Shown here: piece after piece, positions 36,680 through 47,500 of the stretch | Numbering within the stretch: position 1 is the stretch's first letter | Layout of the letters: every line of letters starts with the position of its first letter | From: Musa acuminata AAA Group | Lineage: Eukaryota > Streptophyta > Magnoliopsida > Zingiberales > Musaceae | Length of the DNA: 64,000 bases | Reading direction: 5' to 3' | Assembly (NCBI RefSeq): GCF_036884655.1 | Contig: NC_088338.1 | Location: 5,677,501-5,741,500 of the forward strand | Notes under the pieces: model-generated | Told to the model about the DNA's origin: nothing | Seen by the model: the letters and a program-made list of their open reading frames with translations, nothing else | The model's database searches: none | Position numbers and translations under genes: made by a program

Positions 36680-37785
36680 CATGTTCCCGAGTTATAAATT
36701 TTGGCCAGTCATGTGCCTGAGTTATGAATCTTGGCCAAAGAGTGTCCGAGTTGTGCACTTCGGTCAAACAGTGCTCGAGTTGTGCACCTCGGTCAAATAG
36801 TGCTCAAGTTATATACCTCGGCCAAATAGTGCCCGAGTGGTGCACCTCGACCAAACAGTACCCCAGTGGCGCACCTCGGCCAAATAGTGTTTAAGTTGTG
36901 CATCTTAGCCAAACAATGTATGAGCCATGCACCTCAACCAAATAATGTCTGAGTCATGCACCTAGGCCAACCAATGCCTAAGTCGTGCACCTCCGCCAAT
37001 GAGTCTCAAAGTCATGCACCTCGACCAAATAGTGCACCTTAGCCAAAGAGTGCCTACAGTGCCCGAGTTGTGCACCTCCACCAAAGAGTATTTGAGTCAT
37101 GCACCTCGGCCAAAGAGTGTCCAGTCATACACATCGGCCAAACAGTGCCCAAGATATGCACCTCGGCCAAACAGTACTCGAGTCATGCACCTCGGCTAAA
37201 GAATATTCGAGTCGTGCACCTCGGTAAAACAGTGCCCGAGTCATGCACCTCGACCAAAAAGTGTCTGAGTTGTGCACCTCAACCAAATAGTGTTTGAGTC
37301 GTGCACCTCGGCCAAACAGTGCCCGAGTCTTGCACCTTGACCAAATAGTGTCTAAGTCGTGCACATCGGCCAAACAATGCATGAGTGGTGCACCTCGGCC
37401 AAATAGTTCCCGAGTGGTGCACCTCGATCAAACAGTGCCCAAGTGGTGCACCTCGACCAAACAATGGCCAAATGGTACATCTTGACCAAATAGTGTTTGA
37501 GTTGTGTACCTTGGCTTAAAAGTATTCAAGTTGTGCACCTCAACCAAATAGTGGTCGAGTGGTGCACATCGGCAAAACAGTATCCAAGTCATGCACCTCA
37601 ATCAAACAGTGCTCGAGTGGTGCACCTCGACTAAATAATGCTCGAGTTGTGCACCTTAGCCAAACAGTGTTTGAGTTGTGCACCTCCGCCAAATAGTATC
37701 CGAGTTGTGCATCTCGATCAAATAATGCTTGAGTCATGCACGTCGACCAAATAGTATCGGAGTCATGCACCTTGGCCAAAGCAGT
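36680..37785 (+). repeat. Degenerate minisatellite, 29-bp unit, roughly 38 copies
   Basis: The unit is close to GTGCCCGAGTYGTGCACCTC followed by GGCCAAAYA. The period is 29 bp: for example CCAAA starts at 37283 and again at 37312. Nearly every unit keeps TGCACCTC and CCAAA, while the CG sites vary to TG or CA. A few units are shortened (for example near 37030-37060 and 37130). Because 29 is not a multiple of three, long open frames appear in several frames on both strands; they are a by-product of the repeat and not genes. Confidence 0.95.
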
Positions 37786-38065
37786 CGACCCAGCCAGCAA
37801 AAGGCACCAAGCCATGCCCCGGGGGGATGATAGAACATATGGTGCATTGCGTCAACACAACACCTCAGACTCGGATGGGACGACCGCCTGGTCCCCCATT
37901 GTTCGAGGTCATATAAGACGATGCCACATAATACATAGTCACTTCGGAAAGCTCAAAACGATGTCGATCTATGCAGGCCAATCGGCACTCACGTGAAAGG
38001 TATGAGCCAATCGCCCGAGTCAACGACTATTAACATACCATGTACGATTGACCTTCGTTCACAAG

Positions 38066-38073
38066 TATAAAAG
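38066..38073 (+). promoter_or_regulatory. TATA box of the LTR-like block
   Basis: The motif TATAAAAG stands at the expected position upstream of a C/A-rich leader. It probably marks the U3-R boundary of the LTR. Confidence 0.5.
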
Positions 38074-38402
38074 CCAACCTCCTGACCAACTTCATAGGTG
38101 GAACTTCAAACACTCAAACTCCTCCTAACACCACTTAACACTGACTTAAGTTTCAGAGGGGTCGAGTCGAAAAATCCCCTTCGCGACTTCGACCTATGTG
38201 CAGAAACTTGACAAGGAAGGAGTAGCAACTAGGCGAGGGAGGAAGAGCAACTCCTTGCTCTATCTCGGATCAATTTTGAAGATGAAGCCTAGACCTGACC
38301 TAACGCTGACTACCCTCGTTCAAGTAGCCACGTGAGCGGCTCTACGTACTTGGGATCGTACTAAGCCGTGCTAACTTATTAGCCGCGACATAAAGTTGCT
38401 TT

Positions 38403-38403
<1 letters not shown>

Positions 38404-38434
<31 letters not shown>
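38404..38434. repeat. (TATACA)n hexamer microsatellite
   Basis: About five copies of a CATATA/TACATA hexamer, immediately downstream of the LTR-like block and about 275 bp from the kinase gene's stop codon. Confidence 0.9.
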
Positions 38435-38435
<1 letters not shown>

Positions 38436-38709
38436 TTATTGTGAATGATTAAGATTGGAAATCACATTTGATAAATTTAAAATTTAAAAGAGATTAATCA
38501 ACTTAATTGGTAAAGATAAGTTTTGAATCAAATCCCGTGTTAGGAACTTACCTTTGTTAAACAGACAAAAAAGGAAAAAAAGATCTTCGTTACCCCTAAA
38601 TCTCAAGAATCACACTGCACACTACGACTTGACATCCTCAAATCGATTTTGCCTCAGAAATCAAATCTTTTTCCACCCAAAAAGACTTGCAATCCCTCTC
38701 CGGGAAACT

Positions 38710-40932
38710 TTAGGGGCCGTGCTCCCTCGGCAAGCTCTGCAGCGTATCGGACCACCTCCCGGGCGAGTGGTCGCTGCTGTTGGACGACGCCACCACCTCT
38801 GCCCTTGCTTCTCTGATCATCCGCAGCACCTCCTCCGTCGGCGGCCGTTTCTCCGCCTCGACTGCCACGCACGCGACTGCGATGTCCAGCAGCGCTGTGA
38901 GCTTCTCCTCGGACGGCCCGGGGTCCTCGCCGAAGTCGTTCTTCTCCCGCTTTCGCACGGAGCGGACCCACCTGGGGATGTCGGCGCCGCGCTCCTCCAC
39001 CAGGTCGTGCATGGCGGTCTTTCCGGTGAGGAGTTCCAGGAGGAGCACGCCGAAGCTGTAGACGTCGGAGAGGGGGGTGAAGGCGGGGTTGGGGAGGCGG
39101 GACTCGGGGGCGCGGTAGAAGACGGCGGCAGCGGCGGCGGAGGAGGAGGAGGAGGAGGAGGAGGGGGAGGGTGCGGAAAGGTCGTCGTAGGAGGCGGGGA
39201 GGAGGGAAGGGATGAGGCCGTAGTCGGTGAGGCAGGACTCGAAGTCGGGGCCGAGGAGGACGTTGGAGGGCTTGAGGTCGGCGTGGACGGTGGGCGGGTT
39301 AGTCTGGTGGAGGTAGAGGAGGCCGGCGGCGACGTCCTCCGCGATCTTCAAACACGACGTCCAATGAAGCGGCTTCCCGCTTCCGGAGGGCCGCGACCCT
39401 GCACGCAACCACATCACACAGCCCGCACGCATCACGTAGCAGCAAAAGGAAGAGTAGAACACTTGAGAAAGCTGTAGCAGTACAAGCCATGTATCGGGGA
39501 CCGACCACACCTACTCGTGCCCCAAAGAGAGAGAGAGAGAGGAGCTTCACTGACCATGGATGAGGGAGAAGAGGCTGCCGTTGGGAAAGTAGTCGTAGAC
39601 GAGGAGGCGCTCATCCTTGGCATGGAAGTAGGCACGAAAGGGCACCAGGTTGGGGTGGTGCACGCGGCCGAGCTCCTCCATCCGCCGTCGGAACTCCTCG
39701 GCGGGCGGGCGGGACGCGTCCTTGAGCCGCTTCACCGTCACGATGAACCCTGACTCCATCACCGCCTTATACGTACTCCCCACCGTTCCCCGCCCCAGCG
39801 TCTCCGCGGACGCCCGCAGCAGCTCCTCCAGGCTGTACATCTCCCCCGCGCCGCCGCAGAACACCAACTTCCCAACATCCTCCGCCTCCCACGAGAACCC
39901 GCCCTTCCCCCCTCCTCCGCCGTCGCTGCTGCCTTCTTCGAGGGGCTTGCTGCGGCCGCCTGATCCGTGTCCGACGGATCGGCTCTCGATTACTCTTCTT
40001 CTCTTTCTCTTGTATGCCAATAGCAACGCCACTGTCAAGCAAACTGATAAGAAGAACGCCCCGGCGACGGAACTGGCGACGATGCCGATGATCCTTCTAA
40101 TGCTTTTCTTGTGGGTGCGAAGGAGACGCGGAGGGATGGCGTTTACTTGGTCAAAGGATGATTTTGGACTGTCAGTGGGAGGCGGAAAGATCAACTTCTG
40201 GGTGCAGGGGGCTCCGATTTGATCCCCGCAGAGGTTGGGATTGTCGAGGAAAGAGGAGCGGTTGAAGCGAGAGAGGGAGCGAGTGGCGGGGATCTCACCA
40301 GAGAGGTTGTTGCCGGAGACATTGAGGTAGAGGAGACTGCGTTGGTCGAGCGGCGGGATCTCCCCCATAAGGCGGTTGTCTTGGAGCAGGAGCGCATGAA
40401 GCCGCGGTAGGCCGGCCAGGGACGTCGGAATGGGGCCGGAAAGGAGGTTGTGGGAGAGGACGATCACCTTTAGGCGGTGAAGAGAGGCTATGGTGACCGG
40501 GATCCGGCCGGAGAACTGATTGTCGCTAAGGAAGAGGGATTTGAGGTTGACGAGGGGGGAGAGGTCGGGAATGGCACCGGAAAGAGAATTGGCCTTGAAG
40601 CTGAGAACGCGAAGTTGGTCGAGAGGAGCGAGGAGTTCCTGAAGCAACGTCCCGGTGAGGTTGAGGAACTCGACCACGAGCTTGGTCACTCTACCATCAG
40701 GAGAGCACTGCTTCACCCCCTTCCACCCGCCGCAGAGCTCAGAGACGGCTTCTTGGCGCCACGGCAAGGAGTCGTGAGGATCAATGGAAGACTTCAAGGC
40801 CAAGAGCGCGTCGAAGTCGCCGGTTCTCAACTCGACAGCGGCGGAAGCGCGAAGGAACGAGGACGGCAAGCAGACGATGAGGAGGAAGAAGAGATAAAAA
40901 TCATACCTTGGAGAAACAGGTCGCACTTCCAT
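38710..40932 (-). CDS. LRR receptor-like kinase, At1g60630/At1g10850 type, 688 aa
   Basis: A plasma-membrane receptor-like kinase with few LRRs. Two exons, 40932-39555 and 39398-38710 (phase 1, GT-AG), joined at the LFSLIHG/SRPSGSGKPLHW site typical of the subfamily. Residues 1-32 look like a signal peptide. An LRRNT-like region (DALLALKSSIDPHDSLPW) and about five LRRs follow (residues 85-215). The transmembrane helix is at about 281-306, followed by KRKRRR. The kinase domain starts near 366: LGRGTVGSTYKAV glycine loop (379-391), VTVKRLKD with Lys401, VHADLKPSNVLL with Asp500 in place of the HRD motif, LTDYGL (Asp518) in place of DFG, and RAPES. The ending SDHSPGRWSDTLQSLPRE is a subfamily hallmark. 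Arabidopsis members are annotated as inactive. Here Lys401, Asp500 and Asp518 are all present, so weak activity cannot be excluded. A Ser8Ala5 run sits inside the activation segment (540-551). Codon use is extremely GC-rich compared with the flanks. Confidence 0.95.
39124..39168. repeat. Trinucleotide (GGC/GGA)n tract within the kinase exon 2
   Basis: GGC/AGC triplets run into at least eight GGA triplets on the plus strand. Read on the minus strand they encode the poly-Ser then poly-Ala run (residues ~538-551) between DYG and APE of the kinase. It is a likely slippage site. Confidence 0.9.
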
Positions 40933-41344
40933 TGAGAGCGACAGTAGCAGAAGATCATATATAGCAAACGAGGGGTGGCAGAAGGTGCTTCAATGCGGCG
41001 TTCTGAAGGCCGCCATGGGAAGGGGGACGAGGAGGGAGTCAAGTGTAACCCCGAGTAAAGGCAAAACTCCGGTCTTCGACTTCGAGCTTCGAGAAGAATT
41101 GTATTGAGTTCTCTCCAGGTGGTTGAAGACAGCGAATCCGTCGAGGTCTGTGCTTCACGTGAGTCAGCCACAGAGAGCATGACAACGTTTCATGCCTTGA
41201 CCGCTGAAGAAGACGAAGAAGATTAAACGAACATAATTGAGTTGAAGAAAGATGTCTTAAAAGGAGTTAAAAAGAGATCGGACGGAACCCAGAGGAGAGC
41301 GACAGATGGCGGGAGCTGTTGCAACCCTGAACAGAGCTCGCGCG

Positions 41345-41376
<32 letters not shown>

Positions 41377-44300
41377 TCATGAAGCGAGTGTGAGAAGTTA
41401 AAGCTCCGCCAGTAGCAGCATACGGCGACATCAGTCGCTTTTAATGATCCCGAAAGCTTCCCAGCGCGCGCGCGAGGGACGCTCTCCGTGCTCGATCGAT
41501 TTGATCATGGCGGTGGGTCCACAAGGGACCCACGTCCGGGTACGGTGCGGGTGGACGTGGTCGGGGGTGGGGATTACTGACGCGATGGGCGTCGTCCGGA
41601 GCCATGTGGGTGTCGGATCTGCGCCTACGATGTGGCTGTTCTTGACGCCTCGATTCCACATGGCCTTTGGGTCCCGCCACGTGTGCCTCCTGCACGCAGA
41701 CCACCTGACCGTTTTCTCCGACCACTTTATCCCTAGCCTTTGAGGGGTGATGTGGGCTCCAAGTGGTGTCCCGCCATGGTCACCTAACCCGTGAAACCCT
41801 CAGGGGTATTTTGGTGGCCGTACACACTTAGTCGTTGGCGTCGTCACTTACCGCAAGGACACGGGTCGCCATCGATGGGTCCCATCCAGCCCCTTGTTGC
41901 GCCTCCAATAGTCGAACGGAGCTGTCGGGCGGGTAAGCCGCAAACGAGTCATTGCATGTTTTCGTGCTACCATGGGAACGGTATCGCATGCACGAGACAC
42001 CGAGAAATGTACGACGCGGTCGTCGCGGTGTTTCGACAGCGGTGAGATTGATATCGTTTTTGTCACTTGTAGCGTCCGTACGTACACTGGCTCCACGTGA
42101 ATGTGATTCGATCACTGTATGGCGTTTGGCTGCGTCCCGTGCACGCCCTCCCATGTCATACGTATCTCGTGTGGCGGGGAACTTTCAGGGGTCCACGCAA
42201 CCGGTTCTACGCGATGAGATGAAGCCAGCTGTCAACTCGGAGCCAATTAGATTTGGACGCGTGCATAAACCCTTCGATCGTATACGTACAATACACGATA
42301 CATGAAGACCCCAACTGCATAAATGCCATTGCAAGAAACTCTTGGCCGAAGTTTACTGCATTTTCTGTGATTGTGATTTATTGGCTTGTAGAGAACCAAA
42401 TTGATCGAGTCATTTCTCCATCAATAGTCACATTACCACGTGAATTCAACCTTGCGGTCAAACTCGGGTCGCCAATCCAGTTTCTTGTGCCAGTTTGTGT
42501 TCCGAGAGAGGACGACAAATACTGCATCGCCTGAAACTAAGTATTGTAAAAGCCATCGACATCTGATTGATAGGACAATTGATTGGTACCACCGAGGGTA
42601 CTTAAATCCGACTCATCAAACTATCAACTCAATTAAATGAGAGTTGAACATGGGGTGATACAATATCTTGTATTAAAGATCATGTGTCCTCGTTAGCACA
42701 GTATAGATAAGCATTCATCACTCGAATCTTTTTCTACATCTAATATTATATTAAAAGTAAATTTCTGATTAAAAATATTTAAAAATTGATAATAAAAAAA
42801 GTCGTATTAAAAAAAATTCTCAAGGAATATTTTTTTAATAATCATTTTACCTTTGGCCCCATTAGATTCGTTATCGTGTCTGTCTTGCATTTCCTCGTGC
42901 CACCCTTGTTGTGCTTATTCACGATCTTAACGTGAACAAGGAGGAGGTGCAAGACAAGAATTGTCATCACCTCTATGAACCTGCATCACCTCCTCTACCA
43001 TCTCCCATCATCTTTATATCGTCGGACTTGTAACCCTTGCATGAAGAATGAGAGGGCGACGGAGAAGGCGAAAATATTGTCATTAACTTGATAAAAAATA
43101 AATGATATATTTTAAAATATTTAATCTCGACTCAATGATAATATCCATTGTCAAGTTAATTTGGTGTAAGATTGGTGGCACACAACTATTTCAGAAAATT
43201 TTAGATAAAATGTTCTAATATCTTTTTCTCAAATATCTTGATGAGTTTGAATTATAAATATAAAATATAAAATTCAAGTTAATAGGAGTAGAACCAACCA
43301 GTTTTTTCATCAATTTATTTTTTTTTCACTTTAACATTGGATTAAATCATGATGTTACTATAATCTTCATATCTAAGGGTTACATCAAGAAAGAGAAATA
43401 TACCCATTTAGTCCATATAAGTTAATCCATAAACTAACGAATGAGATGAGTGAGTTATTAATTTCAAAAAGTCTAAAATCATTTGTCTAAAACATTTAGC
43501 ATAAATTAATAATAATATATTTATTAAGTCTTTGTCACTCAACCCAAAAGAGTTTAATTATATTATTTTGATCTCCCACACTTAATTATGGTGGCTCCAA
43601 ATTATGTTGGGTCATTTGACATGTTCATGCACACATCAAATAGTAAATTGAATTTGATATCCATTATCACACGACTTAAATCATTATGAACGTTATTTTA
43701 GAAAATATCCATATTTTAGATTTGTTTCAATTAATACTTTTATTTTACTTTATTAAAATAGTACTCTTAATTTATAAAATACCTAAATTATTCTTCAATT
43801 TATTTAAATCTATCGTAGCCTTTTGGCTCATTATGATTTTATGACCATCACAATAAAGATATTATAAGATATATTTGAAAACACCATAAACGATCTAAAA
43901 GGAATCTGAATCAAATTAACTATAAATCTAAAAATATAGTATAATAATAATCAAAACGATATAATATAATATCACTTATATTATTATTAATAGTATTTAT
44001 AATATTTTTAGTATATAAATAAAATACTATAAATGTTATTAAAAACACTGTAGACAAACCAAATAAAAATACTATAATAGTTAAAAACTAGTTAAAAATA
44101 AGTAAAAAAATTAACAAAAATAATTTTTGAGGAGTAGTTAGGTATTTTCAAATTAATATGGGTTTTCTTTAAGGAAAATCACTCAATAAAAATTACAAAC
44201 CTCAATTAAAAATTATTATATTAATTAAACTGATAAATAAATCAAAGCATAAAGGTTGAACACAAGAATCCGCAACTCGCGTCCCTCGCCCAGGCGGGCC

Positions 44301-44531
44301 ATCGACACGCGATAGGATGCCGTGCGATGCGCTGTGCTCTCCACCACCGTCGGATCCACCGCCCATATCGGATTGGCCTTTTCCTCTTTTGCCTCCTTTC
44401 TATATCGCGCTTCGAAAATAAACCGTTTCTCGCTCTCCCTCCTCTCCCTCGATTCCGCCACCCTCGTGTTCGATCCCGGCGAGTAAGGTCCGCTCGCCGC
44501 ACACTATTAGCCCCCGCCGAGGCGCCGCCTT
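40933..44531. other. Intergenic between the kinase and TOM3-like genes
   Basis: Positions 40933-41420 should hold the kinase promoter and leader; it includes a CT/CA microsatellite (41345-41376). A GC-rich block (41430-42300) has overlapping open frames on both strands but no domain or splice-consistent model. It contains several ACGTG/CACGT words, but no regulator can be assigned. From about 42650 to 44220 the DNA is strongly AT-rich with no supported feature. Positions 44225-44531 turn GC-rich again and are the likely promoter and leader of the next gene. Confidence 0.5.
41345..41376. repeat. Compound (TC)n(AC)n microsatellite
   Basis: A TC run of about nine units passes directly into an AC run of about seven units, upstream of the kinase gene. 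Confidence 0.93.
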
Positions 44532-47500
44532 ATGGCCTCCTCGTCGGCCTTTCTTGCGCTCCGGAGCGCCTCCGATTGGTGGGATGAGGTGAACAACTCC
44601 AGCCTGTGGCAGGATCGGATCTTCCACGCCCTCTCCCTTCTCTTTGGACTCATCTCCGTCGTCGCCCTCGTAATCTCCCTCTCCCCATCTCTCGATCCCG
44701 TTTCTTGAATATCTCTTTCAGGATTCTGAGCGCTAGGGTTTCGATCTACTAGCGTTATCTTGTTGTGATTCCTGGAGTATTAGGGTTCGCCAGAACGAGA
44801 GATTCGACTGATTCAAGGAGTGCGTATTTGCTTGTTGTCGTTGTCGTCAATACTCATCTATCACATGTGTTGCAGATTCAATTGGTTAGGATCGAATGTA
44901 GAGTACCCGAGTTTGGCTGGACGACGCAGAAGGTCTTCCACTTCTTGAACTTCCTCGTGAATGGGGGTTCGTAATGCTTTTTTTCCGGTCTTTGTTTGTC
45001 TAGTACGCTTCATCTTGTTGTACTCATTGACTGCTGCCGCTCGATGACGTTATGACTCTTGCTATTTGTAGTTCGGTCTCTCGTCTTTGTGTTTCGTAGG
45101 GGCATCCAGAAAATAAACCCCGTGGTGTGCTTCATGCCCCTTTTTGGCTTTCAGGAAGCTCTACATGATGGTTCTTAAACTGTTCTAATGGCATTTATTC
45201 GGGTTTCAGATAATTCAACATATTCTACTGGATTTGCCTGGTCTTGCATTCTTTACTACATATGCTCTGCTGGTTTTATTTTGGGCTGAAATCTATTATC
45301 AGGTAAGCTTTCTGAATATCTAATCTCAGTTGCTTGCAGGTTGCCTGATTTGTGCTTATTTATTTATTTTAATGGTATTATGCAGGCACGTTCTGTGTCT
45401 ACTGATGGGCTTAGGCCAAGCTTCTACACAATTAATGCGGTGGTCTATGTTATTCAGGTAATGGCAGTTAGTACTTTTTCTTAAAATGAACGTTGTCATT
45501 CCTTGCATGTTTTTTCTGTTTTTCTTGCGATAGAAAAGGATTTATACATTCCTTTCTGTTTATTGTCATGTTAAACCGAAGCTTGCTCTGAATTGTCCCT
45601 TATGAAAATATGTGGTGGATTTTAGGTTTTATCATATCAACATGAAATGCATGAGTAGTTTCTTACAAATTATGGAAACCTAAACATTTAAGAAGCATGT
45701 AGTGAAAGACAACAAAGTAGTAAGTCTTTAAACTACCGAACAGTATAGTTTGCATGTGGCTTTGGTCTGTCATAACCTATGGCAGATTTAATGGAACTGA
45801 TTTATTGTATGTCACATCCTATATGGAACTTGATTTGGAGTTATGGGTGATATTTTTTGACTTTGCCAATAACATTCTTAGGTTTTGTTGCATGGAAAAT
45901 AGAAGAGGTACTAGGTGCCAAGTAAGCATGGTTACCTACTTTTGTCCGCTTTGTTTATAGTAAAGAAAGTGTAATTGTTAAAATAAATAAAGGTACTATG
46001 TCCTCACTTGAGCTGTATACTCTAAAAGTCTCTTACATTCTCACACTTCACACAAATTGAAGGTCCTGCTACTCTATCCATGTGATACCAAGCAGGTCAT
46101 TGTTGTAGACAGTCTTCGACGTAGCTCAGTTTGAATTAAGACAGAGTGATAAAATTTTGATGAGAAATGTTGGATGACGGGGAAGAAGAGGGGCATAGTG
46201 TGGAATAAAAAAAAGCTCAACAGTTTAGGTGTGACTTAAAAGAACCCCATATCATAATAAAGTATGTATCTTGAGATATCATGCCAATTAAATGTGAGTT
46301 TGGATTGGTCTGATCATATACGAGCCTTGACTCATGGGTAAAAGCAGTTCCTCTTATTGCAAATAGCTCCATCTTTTGTTAGTGTAGACATTGTATTGAA
46401 GAACAACTAGGAAGAACACATGGAAGATCATAGGAGATCATGGATCCATATATGTCTTGTTCCATGGTTTCTAGCAAGTTTTCAAATATTTGTTGATGGT
46501 CGGAGCGGTACATGTCAACATCCCAGTGCTTGATATGGGTCAGGACTAGTCAGTACCCTTAGATCAGAGACGTCGTTGGCGAAGGAGGCGACAATGAAGG
46601 AGGATGTAGGTGTCACGATCTAACTCAAAATACTTAAGTTGAACTTTGCAGTAGTACCATTAGACCCCTATAAACTGATCTTGGTCTTAGCCCACTTTTG
46701 ATATGGGACTATACCAGGGTGTTACAGTAGATGCAGAGGCAAGGGTAGAGAGAGATGGTTGACAACTTTACAGTTATTGACCAATGAAGAGGGGAGAACG
46801 CTTGTGTTAAAAAAGAGAGAAAAACTTAATTTATTCTTAAATTTTATGCCGGTCTTATTTCAATTAGGCTCTCCGACAAGGTTAGTGTACCGGACGGTTT
46901 ACACTATCCCGAATTGGATTGAGCAATGTTGCTAGATCCATGTACCAGTCATGGCTTGGACTAAGAACCAACCCATAATGATCAGGATAATAACCTTGAT
47001 TCCTAGGCTGTTTGTGAGTTACTGAGATGTGTATGGCACATATATCTTCCAATACTTGCATATGACTAACCTTTTGCACATGAATTTGTCTATCAATACA
47101 TAATCTAATGTAGAATACAATATTTTATGGAATGAACTGACACTAAATAAAATTCCAGTTTTAATTATTCGAGCATCACAAAACTTAGATGTTGATAGTG
47201 AAACCTTAAAACAAATGCTGGCCATGTAAAAGTTAAGAGATCAAAGAGATATCAAATTTGTAATCCTTGAAGCATTTCAAGCCAGAATGATCAGCAAAGA
47301 AATAAGATATACTGTTTTAAGTGAAAGCAATTGGAAAAAAAAGGGGAGCTGGTGAACATCTTGTATGCATATCAACAGGGCTGCAGGAAGAATAGAAAAA
47401 AATAAGAGATACAAATATTTTTAAAGATTTGATCATATTAAGGTTCTAATAAAGAAAAATGGATGGAACAGTCTCATCAAGGGCTGCTGCAGAGAGGTAC

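Larger units (their letters stand above)
36680..38395 (+). mobile_element. Gypsy-type LTR (solo or truncated) carrying an internal minisatellite
   Basis: The right half has LTR features: a TATA box (GTATAAAAGCC, 38065-38075), then a leader with CACTCAAACTCCTCC and TGACTTAAGTTTCAGAGGGG, and an inverted-repeat-like GTCGAGTCGAAAAATCCCC / GACTTCGACC segment, ending near CTATGTGCAG. This arrangement resembles R-U5 regions of monocot Ty3/gypsy LTRs as I remember them. No gag or pol frame follows before the kinase gene at 38710, so it is a solo LTR or a truncated element. The left part is the 29-bp tandem array. I could not find target-site duplications or secure TG...CA ends; limits are approximate. 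Confidence 0.55.

Noticed and set aside
36680..37785. A CRISPR-like or satellite centromeric array
   Set aside because: There are no unique spacers between units, the unit is 29 bp and degenerate, and the array is short and adjoins LTR-like sequence.
38554..39477. A 307-aa Gly-rich open frame on the plus strand
   Set aside because: It lies antisense to the second exon of the LRR kinase, whose motifs are clear; the frame is open only because of extreme GC codon bias.
41441..42305. Several overlapping open frames in the GC-rich spacer
   Set aside because: Frames overlap on both strands without a domain, conserved start or splice sites; composition explains them.
44225..44627. Arg-rich open frames on both strands before the TOM3-like gene
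   Set aside because: They lie in the GC-rich leader and overlap the true first exon in other frames.
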